Source of the DNA: Sphingomonas sp.
Lineage (GTDB): Bacteria > Pseudomonadota > Alphaproteobacteria > Sphingomonadales > Sphingomonadaceae
Direction of reading: 5' to 3'
Assembly: GCA_017418975.1 (NCBI GenBank)
Contig: JAFOMG010000030.1
Span: 1-64,000, forward strand
DNA: 64,000 nucleotides
In this document: piece by piece, positions 16,417 through 24,093 of the stretch
How positions within the stretch are numbered: the first letter of the stretch is position 1
Layout: each line of letters starts with the position of its first letter
Notes under the pieces: generated by a model
Told to the model about the DNA's origin: nothing
The model's input: only the letters and a program-made list of their open reading frames with translations
Databases searched by the model: none
Program-made: the position numbers and the translations under genes

Positions 16417-16701
16417 ATGACCGACATCGCCACCGGCGGACTCGCCGACATCATCGCCGCCCGTCTCACCGCCGCGCTCGCCCCGGCGCATCTCGAGGTG
16501 ATCAACGACAGCCATCACCATGCCGGCCATCTGGGCGACGACGGCACCGGCGAATCGCACTGGACCGTGGTGGTGGAGAGCGCCGCCTTCCAGGGCCTGT
16601 CGCGCGTCCAGCGCCAGCGCCTGATCAACACCGCGCTGGCCGACCTGCTCGTCGCGCGCATCCACGCACTGGCGATCCGGGCCCGCGCCCCGGAAGAGTG
16701 A
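16417..16701 (+). CDS. bolA: BolA-family protein
   Basis: 94 residues. It carries the class II KH-like BolA fold signature: LEVINDSHHHAGH, SHWTVVVESAAFQGLSRVQRQRLINTAL and the C-terminal IHALAIRARAP. The invariant His used with monothiol glutaredoxins for Fe-S binding (in HALAI) and the HHHAGH loop are present. It is transcribed away from the J-domain gene and is followed by pirin 105 bases on. Confidence 0.93.
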   Translation: MTDIATGGLADIIAARLTAALAPAHLEVINDSHHHAGHLGDDGTGESHWTVVVESAAFQGLSRVQRQRLINTALADLLVARIHALAIRARAPEE

Positions 16702-16806
16702 GCCGGTGCCGCGCGCCGGCACCGCAGGATCGGAAATCCTGCCTTTCCAAAGCGTGGCTGTCCGCCGGCGGGCCGCCGGGCTATGCCGCTCTTCAAGGAG
16801 AGCATC

Positions 16807-17706
16807 ATGACCGACGACCTGTTCCTCCAGACCATCACCCCCACCACCCATGACCTGGGCGGCTTCAAGGTCCACCGCACCCTGCCCTCCCGGCCGCGGA
16901 CGATGGTGGGGCCGTTCATCTTCTTCGACCAGATGGGCCCGGCGCGGCTGGACGTCGGGACCGGCATCGACGTGCGCCCGCACCCGCACATCAACCTCGC
17001 CACGGTCACCTATCTCTATGCCGGCGCGATCGACCATCGCGACTCGCTCGGCACCTTCGCCACGATCGAGCCGGGCGCGGTGAACCTGATGACCGCCGGG
17101 CGCGGCATCGTCCATTCCGAACGCTCGCCCAGCGCCGAGCGCGCGAAGGGCCCGGAGCTGTCGGGCATCCAGACCTGGCTCGCCCTGCCCGAGGCAAACG
17201 AGGAAATGGCCCCGGCCTTCGAGCATGTCGGCGCCGGCGAGCTGCCGCTCGTCGAGGCGCCCGGCGCGCGCTGCCGGGTGATCATGGGCGAGCTGTGGGG
17301 CGCCAGGGCGCCGACCACCACCTATGCCCAGACCATCTATGCCGACATCGCGCTCGATGCCGGCGGCGCGGTGCCGATCGACCCGTCCGCCGACGAGCGC
17401 GCCCTCTATCTCGCCTATGGCGATGCCAGCATCGACGGGATCGAGATGGAAGTCTCCACGCTCTACATCCTGCGCCCCGGCATCACCGCGATCCTGCGCT
17501 CCACCGGCGGCGCGCGCGTCATGCTGTGCGGCGGCGAGGACTTCGCCACGCCGCGCCACGTCTGGTGGAACTTCGTCTCCTCCAGCCGCGACCGGATCAA
17601 CCAGGCCAAGGAAGACTGGAAGGCGGGCAACTTTCCCAAGGTGCCGGGCGACGACAAGGAGTTCATCCCGATCCCGGAAGTGCCCAAGACGGTGAGCTAT
17701 CCCTAG
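16807..17706 (+). CDS. Pirin family protein
   Basis: 299 residues forming the bicupin pirin fold. The N-terminal cupin has the full Fe site H59, H61 (RPHPHINLATVTYLYAG), H103 and E105 (GRGIVHSER). The C-terminal cupin lacks a metal site, as usual. GGAGAGCATC precedes the ATG. Pirins act as quercetinases or redox-linked regulators; which applies here cannot be told. Confidence 0.95.
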   Translation: MTDDLFLQTITPTTHDLGGFKVHRTLPSRPRTMVGPFIFFDQMGPARLDVGTGIDVRPHPHINLATVTYLYAGAIDHRDSLGTFATIEPGAVNLMTAGRGIVHSERSPSAERAKGPELSGIQTWLALPEANEEMAPAFEHVGAGELPLVEAPGARCRVIMGELWGARAPTTTYAQTIYADIALDAGGAVPIDPSADERALYLAYGDASIDGIEMEVSTLYILRPGITAILRSTGGARVMLCGGEDFATPRHVWWNFVSSSRDRINQAKEDWKAGNFPKVPGDDKEFIPIPEVPKTVSYP

Positions 17707-17749
17707 GACGCGGCTCAGCATCTGCCGGCGCAAGCGGCGCTACCCGACC

Positions 17750-17914
17750 ATGAACGAGGCGCTGGACGCGATCCGCGCCTCGGGACTGGCGCTGCGCCCT
17801 TATCGCTGCGACCGCTGCTTCCACTATCACCTGACCAGCCGCACCAGGGGCAAGCGCGCGGTGCGGCCCGGATCGTCGCCATCATCGACGCGCGCGGGCG
17901 AGGATGATGGTTGA
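17750..17914 (+). CDS. Small Arg/Cys-rich conserved protein, start unclear
   Basis: The ORF reads MNEALDAIRASGLALRPYRCDRC then FHYHLTSRTRGKR, 54 residues from the ATG at 17750. It resembles small sphingomonad proteins that begin with a C-x-x-KRRY segment. That segment (ICRRKRRYPT) is present in frame just upstream of this ATG, but I find no ATG, GTG or TTG before it; the frame is closed by a TGA at 17693. Either initiation uses a rare codon or the 5' end is lost. The Cys pair (CDRC) and His pair look like a small zinc site. Recognised from pattern only. Confidence 0.6.
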   Translation: MNEALDAIRASGLALRPYRCDRCFHYHLTSRTRGKRAVRPGSSPSSTRAGEDDG

Positions 17915-17969
17915 GGATGCGCGCGCGCCGGCCTAACCTGCGGCACCAGAGACAGGCGGGAAAGGCGAC

Positions 17970-18869
17970 ATGGCCGATTTCGAACTCCAGCGGATCCCCC
18001 TTCCCACCGGCGTGACGCTGAACGTCGCCGTCGCGGGCGATCCCGCCGCCCCGCCGCTGCTGCTGCTCCACGGTTTCCCCGAATCGCACCGCACCTGGCG
18101 CCACCAGATCCCGGCGCTGGCCCGCGACCATTATGTCATCGCGCCCGACCAGCGCGGCTTCGGCCATTCGGCGCGCCCCGAAGGCGTGGCGAACTATACG
18201 CCCGACAGGCCCGTGGCGGACCTGCTCGCGCTGGCCGACTATTTCGGGCTCGCCCCCTTCACCCTGGCGGGACACGACTGGGGCGGCGCCATCGCCTGGA
18301 TGGCCGCGCTGCAGAACCCGCAGCGCATCGCCCGGCTGATCATCGTCAACGCCCCCCACCCGCTCGTCTTCCAGCGCAGCCTGTTCGACGATCCGGCGCA
18401 GCGCGAGGCCAGCCAGTACATCACCGCCTTCCGCAACCGCGATTTCGAGCAGTTCGTCGCGCGGATCGGGCTGGAGAATTTCTTCGACACGACCTTCGCC
18501 AAGCATGCCGATCCGGCATTGCTCGCCCCCGAGAAGCCCGCCTATCTGGCCGAATGGAGCCAGCCCGGCGCGATGACCGCGATGCTGAACTGGTACCGCG
18601 CCAGCACCATCCAGGTGCCCGCACCCGGCGATACGCCGGAACGGCCGCCCTGGCTCGATGCGCCCTTCCCCCCGCTCCGCCAGCCCACATTGGTGATCTG
18701 GGGGATGCAAGACACCGCGCTGCTGCCCGTCCAGCTCGACGGGCTCGATGCGCTGGTATCGGATCTCACCACGGTGCGCATCGCGAATGCCGGCCATTTC
18801 GTGCCCTGGCAGAAGCCCGAGGCAGTGACCGGGGCGATGCGGGACTGGCTCGCCGCGCGGCAGGGCTGA
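17970..18869 (+). CDS. Alpha/beta hydrolase, epoxide-hydrolase type
   Basis: 299 residues. The oxyanion segment HGFPESHRTW, the DQRGFG strand and the nucleophile elbow GHDWGG with Asp103 are characteristic of soluble epoxide hydrolases and their dehalogenase relatives, where an Asp rather than Ser attacks the substrate. The catalytic His lies in NAGHFVPWQKP near residue 277. No signal peptide, so cytosolic. GGCGGGAAAGG precedes the ATG. It stands alone, and the substrate is unknown. Confidence 0.93.
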   Translation: MADFELQRIPLPTGVTLNVAVAGDPAAPPLLLLHGFPESHRTWRHQIPALARDHYVIAPDQRGFGHSARPEGVANYTPDRPVADLLALADYFGLAPFTLAGHDWGGAIAWMAALQNPQRIARLIIVNAPHPLVFQRSLFDDPAQREASQYITAFRNRDFEQFVARIGLENFFDTTFAKHADPALLAPEKPAYLAEWSQPGAMTAMLNWYRASTIQVPAPGDTPERPPWLDAPFPPLRQPTLVIWGMQDTALLPVQLDGLDALVSDLTTVRIANAGHFVPWQKPEAVTGAMRDWLAARQG

Positions 18870-18883
18870 GCGCCGGACGTTTC

Positions 18884-19027
18884 CGAAGTTTACGCTAAGG
18901 GGGGCCGATTCTCCCCACCGGCACGGCACCCGCCGGCCGCGCCGCAGATCGGCATGAAACCGATATGGCTCATCGCATGTCGATTTTTGTACCCAGCCGG
19001 CTCAACAGGCGAAACCCTGCATTGCAA
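18884..19027 (+). repeat. Paired-motif intergenic element, copy B
   Basis: The left motif 18884-18912 (GAAGTTTACGCTAAGGGG core) matches 24 of 29 bases of 10052-10080. The right motif 19007-19027 (AGGCGAAACCCTGCATTGCA plus A) matches the other two right motifs. The middle differs from copy A in sequence and length. Confidence 0.55.
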
Positions 19028-19215
19028 GCGGCGTCGGATCGGGATTCAACTCCCCAGTCCGTCACCCCGGCCTTGTGCCGGGGTTGCGGGGTGGATGGGG
19101 CCGTCGCAGCTCCCTCGCTTCAAATGTCGATCCGACCCTAGGGTCAGAACCCGATCAAGGCTTTGATTTATTGCGTCATCTCCGCGATTCCCGTCGTCAT
19201 CCCCGCGCCTCCCTT

Positions 19216-19243
19216 CGTCCTCCCCGCGAAGGCGGGGACGACG
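19216..19243. repeat. REP-like palindrome
   Basis: CGTCCTCCCCGC-GAAG-GCGGGGACGACG type hairpin, with arms similar to those of the element at 25688-25826. A partial copy (CGTCATCCCCGC) lies just upstream. Confidence 0.75.
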
Positions 19244-19276
19244 AAGTAGTTTCAACGGCTTGTTTCGGTTTCCACC

Positions 19277-19681
19277 CTAAGCTTCGCTCACCTGCCTCAG
19301 GATCGCGGCGGAGTCGCGGGCGCCCCAGCGCTCGGTGATCTTCCCGTCCTCCAGCCGGAACCATTCCATCGCGGCCACCTCATAGGGCCGGCCGGTCGGC
19401 GCCAGCCCGCCCAATCCGCGAAAGGGGCCGGCGAAACGACCGGTCTCGCGCAGGCGCACCGCCACCGAATCCCCCTCGGCGACCAGATCGAGGATCTCGA
19501 GCCGCATCTCCATCCCCTCGTGCAGTTCGCGCCAGATCCCCATCGCCATCTCGAGCGATCCGGCACCGAGCACGCCCCAGATCTTCGCATCCGGCGCGAA
19601 GAGCCGCGTCAGCCGCGCGACATCGTGTGCGTTGAACGCATCGACATAGGCGCGGACCGCCGCCTTGTTCGCGGCGCTCAT
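19277..19681 (-). CDS. SnoaL/NTF2-like polyketide-cyclase-fold protein
   Basis: 134 residues with the cone-shaped NTF2/SnoaL pattern: AAVRAYVDAFNAHDVARLTRLFAPDAKIWG at the N-terminus and MEWFRLEDGKITERWGARD at the C-terminus. The family covers small-molecule isomerases and ligand binders. The ATG at 19679-19681 overlaps the stop of the secreted hypothetical upstream (ATGA), so the two are co-translated. No substrate can be inferred. Confidence 0.88.
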   Translation of the reverse strand: MSAANKAAVRAYVDAFNAHDVARLTRLFAPDAKIWGVLGAGSLEMAMGIWRELHEGMEMRLEILDLVAEGDSVAVRLRETGRFAGPFRGLGGLAPTGRPYEVAAMEWFRLEDGKITERWGARDSAAILRQVSEA

Positions 19682-20145
19682 TCGCCGGCCACCAGCATGG
19701 CCTTCACCCTCGCCCCGGCAAGGCCGGAGACATAGAGGCGATATATGCCCGGCTCGAGCCGGAAGCGGACGATCTTGCGAATCGTCGAGCATTCCGGACC
19801 ATGGCCGTGCCTGACCGAGGCGAGCGCCGTGCCGCCCTCGGCCCCCGGCAGCACGTCGATCCAGCCGCCCTGGTCGAGCGCCACGCCATAGATGCCGGCG
19901 CTCTCGATGCGGAAGCCGATCATCGCCGCCTTGCCCGGCTTGCTCCCGGCGGGCAGGCCCTTGAGCGCCGCGCCGTCGATCGTGTCCAGCGCCACCGCCT
20001 TGCCGGGGACGAACGCGTCGCCCGGCGCGACCCAGCCGAGCAGGCCGGCGGGCAGGCTGGCGTCGGTCGCCTTGCATTGGGTGGTCTGTGCCGCCGGGGC
20101 GGCGGGTGCGGCCTGGGCGAGCAACAGGGCAGCGGCGAGCAGCAT
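19678..20145 (-). CDS. Secreted hypothetical protein
   Basis: 155 residues from the ATG at 20143-20145, which has AAGGAG upstream and gives a clean signal peptide (MLLAAALLLAQAAPAAPAA). The mature part has a conserved-looking motif C..TDASLPAGLLGW and a central GIYGVALDQGGWIDV, suggesting a small beta-sandwich. I cannot assign a function. It is divergent from priA, with 73 bases between starts, and coupled to the SnoaL-like gene. Confidence 0.8.
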   Translation of the reverse strand: MLLAAALLLAQAAPAAPAAQTTQCKATDASLPAGLLGWVAPGDAFVPGKAVALDTIDGAALKGLPAGSKPGKAAMIGFRIESAGIYGVALDQGGWIDVLPGAEGGTALASVRHGHGPECSTIRKIVRFRLEPGIYRLYVSGLAGARVKAMLVAGE

Positions 20146-20218
20146 CTTCGGTCTCCTTGAAGCGCCAACCGGATACGGGGATTCCGTTTCCGGTGCAAAA
20201 GCCCATATGAGGCCATCC

Positions 20219-22387
20219 ATGTCCCGCGCCCGCGTCCTCGTCCTCCACCCCGCGCTCGGCCCGCTCGACTATCGCGTGCCCGCGGGCATGCAGGTCGCGC
20301 CGGGATCGATCGTGGTCGTGCCGATCGGGCCGCGCCAATATGCCGGCGTGGTCTGGGAGCCCGAGCGGCTGCCGACCGAGGAGATCGGCGACAACCGATT
20401 GCGGAACATCATGGCCGTCGCCGACGCGCCACCGATTCCCGCATCGGTGCGCCGTCTCGTCGAGTGGACGGCGGACTATTATCTGAGCCCGCCCTCGGCC
20501 GTGCTGGCGATGGCGCTGCGCACATCGGCGGCGTTCGAGAGCGCGCCGACGATCACCGAATATCGCGCGACCGGCCAGGTGCCCGCCCGGCTGACCCCGC
20601 AGCGCACACAGGCGCTGGAGCGGATCGGCGAGCGCCAGGGGCTGGTGCGCGAGCTGGCCCTGGCCGCCGACGTCTCCGACGCGGTGATCCGCGGCCTGGT
20701 GAAGGCCGGCGCGATCGAGGCGGTGGTGGTCGACACCGACACGCCCTATCCGCTGCCCGATCCCGATTTCGCCCCGCCCCGGCTCAACCCCGAACAGGCC
20801 GATGCCGCCGCGACGCTGCGCCAGGCAGTGGACGCGGCCGGTTTCCAGCCCTTCCTGCTCGACGGGGTGACGGGATCGGGCAAGACCGAAGTCTATTTCG
20901 AAGCGGTCGCCGCCGCGCTGGCGGCGGGGCGGCAGACGCTGGTGCTGCTGCCCGAGATCGCGCTGACCGAGCCTTTCCTCACCCGCTTCGAGAAGCGCTT
21001 CGGCTGCGATCCGGTGGCCTGGCATTCGGGCCTGCGCACTTCGCAGCGCCGCCGCGCCTGGCGGGCGATCGCCGGCGGCGAGGCGATGGTGACGGTGGGC
21101 GCCCGCTCGGCGCTGTTCCTCCCCTATCCCAATCTCGGCCTGATCGTGGTCGACGAGGCGCACGAGACCAGCTTCAAGCAGGAGGACGGCGTCCATTACC
21201 ATGCCCGCGACGTGGCGGTGATGCGCGGGCGGTTCGAATCCTGCCCGGTGATCCTCGCTTCCGCCACGCCGGCGATCGAGACGCGCCACCAGGTGGAGCT
21301 GGGCCGCTACGAAGAGCTCAAGCTCCCCGGCCGCTATGGGCTTGCGGAAATGCCCGAGATCCTTCCGATCGACCTGATCCAGGACCCGCCCGAGCGTGGC
21401 CGCTGGCTGGCGCCCGCGCTGGTGAAGGCGATCGACGCGACGCTGGCGAAGGGCGAGCAGTCGCTGCTGTTCCTCAACCGGCGCGGCTATGCCCCGCTGA
21501 CGCTCTGCCGGCATTGCGGCCATCGTTTCCAATGCCCGAACTGCACCGCCTGGATGGTCGAGCACCGGCTGCTCCGCCGCCTCTCCTGCCATCATTGCGG
21601 GCACACCATCCCGGCACCGAGCCTGTGCCCCGAGTGCAAGAGCGAGGACACGCTGGTCGCCTGCGGCCCGGGCGTGGAGCGCATCGCCGACGAAGTGGCG
21701 GCGCTATGGCCCGAGGCGCGGACCGCCATCGTCACTTCGGACACGCTCTGGTCGCCCGCCAAGGCCGCCGAGTTCGTCGCGCGGATGGAGCATGGCGCGA
21801 TCGACATCGTCATCGGCACCCAGCTGGTCACCAAGGGCTATCACTTCCCCAATCTGACCCTGGTCGGCGTGGTCGATGCGGACCTGGGGCTGGACGGCGG
21901 CGACCTGCGCGCCAGCGAGCGGACCTTCCAGCAGATCATGCAGGTGGCCGGGCGCGCGGGCCGGGGCGAGAAGCCCGGCACCGTCTATATCCAGACCCAC
22001 GCGCCCGATGCGCCGGTGATGCGCGCGCTCGTCTCGGGCGATGCCGACAGCTTCTATGCCGCCGAGACCGAGGCGCGCCGCGACGCCGAGGCGCCGCCCT
22101 ATGGCCGCTATGCCGCGATCATCGTCTCGAGCGAGGATCGCGCCGCCGCCGAGGAAGCCGCGCGGATGATCGGCCGCACCGCGCCCGAGGGCGGCGAGGA
22201 CATGCACGTCTACGGCCCCGCGCCCGCCCCGCTGGCGATGCTGCGCGGCCGCCACCGCTACCGGCTGCTCGTCCATGCCCGGCGCAGCTTCGACGTGCAG
22301 CAGGTGCTGCGCGACTGGCTGGGCAGCCTGGCCTGGAGCCCCAAGGTGCGCGTGGCCGTGGACGTCGATCCCTACAGCTTCGTCTGA
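20219..22387 (+). CDS. priA: Primosomal helicase PriA
   Basis: 722 residues. PriA reloads the replicative helicase at stalled forks. It has the N-terminal 3' DNA-binding domain (ARVLVLHPALGPLDYRVP), Walker A DGVTGSGKTE with K222, DEAH box (VVDEAHETSFKQ), and the zinc-binding region with eight cysteines in CXXC pairs (CRHCGH, CPNC, CHHCGH, CPEC). The C-terminal helicase lobe has GTQLVTKGYHFPNLTLVG and QVAGRAGRG. The start is ATG 20219 or ATG 20207, four codons earlier. Confidence 0.97.
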   Translation: MSRARVLVLHPALGPLDYRVPAGMQVAPGSIVVVPIGPRQYAGVVWEPERLPTEEIGDNRLRNIMAVADAPPIPASVRRLVEWTADYYLSPPSAVLAMALRTSAAFESAPTITEYRATGQVPARLTPQRTQALERIGERQGLVRELALAADVSDAVIRGLVKAGAIEAVVVDTDTPYPLPDPDFAPPRLNPEQADAAATLRQAVDAAGFQPFLLDGVTGSGKTEVYFEAVAAALAAGRQTLVLLPEIALTEPFLTRFEKRFGCDPVAWHSGLRTSQRRRAWRAIAGGEAMVTVGARSALFLPYPNLGLIVVDEAHETSFKQEDGVHYHARDVAVMRGRFESCPVILASATPAIETRHQVELGRYEELKLPGRYGLAEMPEILPIDLIQDPPERGRWLAPALVKAIDATLAKGEQSLLFLNRRGYAPLTLCRHCGHRFQCPNCTAWMVEHRLLRRLSCHHCGHTIPAPSLCPECKSEDTLVACGPGVERIADEVAALWPEARTAIVTSDTLWSPAKAAEFVARMEHGAIDIVIGTQLVTKGYHFPNLTLVGVVDADLGLDGGDLRASERTFQQIMQVAGRAGRGEKPGTVYIQTHAPDAPVMRALVSGDADSFYAAETEARRDAEAPPYGRYAAIIVSSEDRAAAEEAARMIGRTAPEGGEDMHVYGPAPAPLAMLRGRHRYRLLVHARRSFDVQQVLRDWLGSLAWSPKVRVAVDVDPYSFV

Positions 22388-22478
22388 TCCGCGGCGGACC
22401 CGATCGCCCGTTCCCGCAACGTCACCGATTGACGAGCCGGCCGCAGCCCATAGACTCAGTCGATCGGGGGGAAGAATC

Positions 22479-24011
22479 ATGCGTCGTCATCTGTTGCTCG
22501 CCACTTCGCTGCTACTGCCGTCGTTCGCGCACGCCGCCGACTGGTACGAAGGCAGCTCCAAGCATTTCATCGTCTATTCGGAAGGCTCGCCCGAGCAGGT
22601 CACCGCGGCGACCGAGTCGCTCGAGCGCTTCGACCAGGCGCTGCGGACGATCACCGGCACGCCGGACAAGCCGCTCAGCCCGAACCTGCGCGTCACCGTG
22701 TTCATGCTCGACGACGTCGATGCGATCCGGAAGCTTTCGGGCAACCACTCGATCGCCGGCTATTACCAGGCGCGCGCCTCCGGCCCGATGGCGTTCGCGC
22801 CGCGCAAGACCAGCGGCGAGCTCAGCGCGCGGGAGATCCTGCAGCATGAATATGCCCATAGCTTCATGTTCTCGAGCTGGCCGAGCGCGGCCTTCGCCAA
22901 ATGGTTCGTCGAGGGGTTCGCCGAATTCGTCGGCACCGCCATCTACCGCGCGGACGGCACGCTGACCTTCGGCGCGGCGCCGGAATATCGCAAATACGGC
23001 ATCAGCCAGGTCAACCAGATCCCGGCCAGCCAGCTGCTGATGCTCAATCCGGGCAAGCTCGACGACCTGCAAACCCATATCCTCTATGGCCGCGGCTGGC
23101 TGCTGACCCATTACGCGCTGCTCGGCGGGCACGGCAAGGAACTGGCCGACTACATCACGCTGAGCAACGAGGGAAAGACCGCCGAGGCGGGCCGGGCCTT
23201 CGGGAATCCGAACGACCTCGACAATAAGCTCAACCGCTACATTTCGGGCAAGACGCTGCCGTTGCTGCGCCTGTCCAAGGATCAGGTCGCGGTCGGCAAG
23301 GTCACGCTGCGCAAGCTCGGCGCCGGCGAGATCGCCACCCTGCCGGCGCGGATCCGCTCGAGCAACGGCGTCGGCCCGGACACCGCGCCCGAAGTCGCCG
23401 AGCTCGCGCGCCGGCTGGCAGCGCCCTATCCCACCGACGCGGCGGCGCAGAACGAGCTGGCCGAGGCCGAGTTCGACGCCAAGAACTATGCCGCCGCCGA
23501 AGCGGCCGCCGATCGCGCACTGGCCGCCGATCCCAAGTCCATCCATGCCCTGCTCTACAAGGGCATGGCGCAGATGGAGGCCGCCAAGGCCGCCGGCGAC
23601 ACCAATCCGGAGCGCTGGAAGGCGATCCGCGGCTATTTCCTCAAGGCCAACAAGCTCGATACCGACTATCCCCAGCCGCTGGTGCTGTTCTACGAGAGCT
23701 TCGCCGCGGCGAAGCAGACACCGACCCCCAATGCCAGGAACGGGCTGCTCGGCGCCTATGTGCTGGCGCCGTTCGATACCGATCTGCGGATCACGGCGGG
23801 CAAGGTGCTGCTCGAGATGAACGACGCCAAGGCCGCGCGCGTGGCCTTCGAGCCGGTCGCCTACAGCCCGCACGCGCCGGCCGACAATATGGCGCTGAAG
23901 GTGCTCACCGCGCTCGACGAGAAGGGCACCCCGGGCGCGCTTGCCCTGATCGCCGAGGCGGAGGCCAAGGCGAAGAAGGCAGCCGAGGACGCCGGGAAGA
24001 AAAAGGGCTGA
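22479..24011 (+). CDS. Secreted HExxH putative metallopeptidase with TPR-like C-terminus
   Basis: 510 residues with a signal peptide (MRRHLLLATSLLLPSFAHA), so exported. A gluzincin-like zinc motif H123-E-Y-A-H127 sits in LQHEYAHSFMF, followed by WFVEGFAEFVGTA with a downstream Glu that can be the third ligand, as in DUF1570-like peptidases. The C-terminal half (about 300-490) is helical, with TPR-like repeats (AAQNELAEAEFDAKNYAAAEAAADRAL) and a Lys/Ala-rich tail. The start follows GGGGGGAAGAATC. The substrate is unknown. Confidence 0.85.
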   Translation: MRRHLLLATSLLLPSFAHAADWYEGSSKHFIVYSEGSPEQVTAATESLERFDQALRTITGTPDKPLSPNLRVTVFMLDDVDAIRKLSGNHSIAGYYQARASGPMAFAPRKTSGELSAREILQHEYAHSFMFSSWPSAAFAKWFVEGFAEFVGTAIYRADGTLTFGAAPEYRKYGISQVNQIPASQLLMLNPGKLDDLQTHILYGRGWLLTHYALLGGHGKELADYITLSNEGKTAEAGRAFGNPNDLDNKLNRYISGKTLPLLRLSKDQVAVGKVTLRKLGAGEIATLPARIRSSNGVGPDTAPEVAELARRLAAPYPTDAAAQNELAEAEFDAKNYAAAEAAADRALAADPKSIHALLYKGMAQMEAAKAAGDTNPERWKAIRGYFLKANKLDTDYPQPLVLFYESFAAAKQTPTPNARNGLLGAYVLAPFDTDLRITAGKVLLEMNDAKAARVAFEPVAYSPHAPADNMALKVLTALDEKGTPGALALIAEAEAKAKKAAEDAGKKKG

Positions 24012-24093
24012 ACCCCGCCGCCTCCGCAGGCCCCGGCTTGAACCGCCGCGGCTTTTGCCCGAAAGCTGCCGGCCAAATGGAGGTTCGGGTTCG

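Larger units (their letters stand above)
18870..19276. other. 407-bp non-coding stretch with several repeats
   Basis: This gap separates the convergent epoxide-hydrolase and SnoaL-like genes. It contains the paired-motif element (18884-19027), a CCCCGGC/GCCGGGG hairpin (19065-19083), a copy of the AATGTCGA...GACCCTAG motif (19123-19141) and a REP-like palindrome (19216-19243). No gene can be supported in it. Confidence 0.65.

Noticed and set aside
16381..17733. Extension of the J-domain gene to 655 residues
   Set aside because: The upstream part is antisense to BolA and pirin; a GTG with GGGAGG gives the natural 204-residue protein.
19678..20145. Homogentisate dioxygenase-type enzyme
   Set aside because: The secreted protein is far too short and lacks any metal-binding motif of that enzyme; left as hypothetical.
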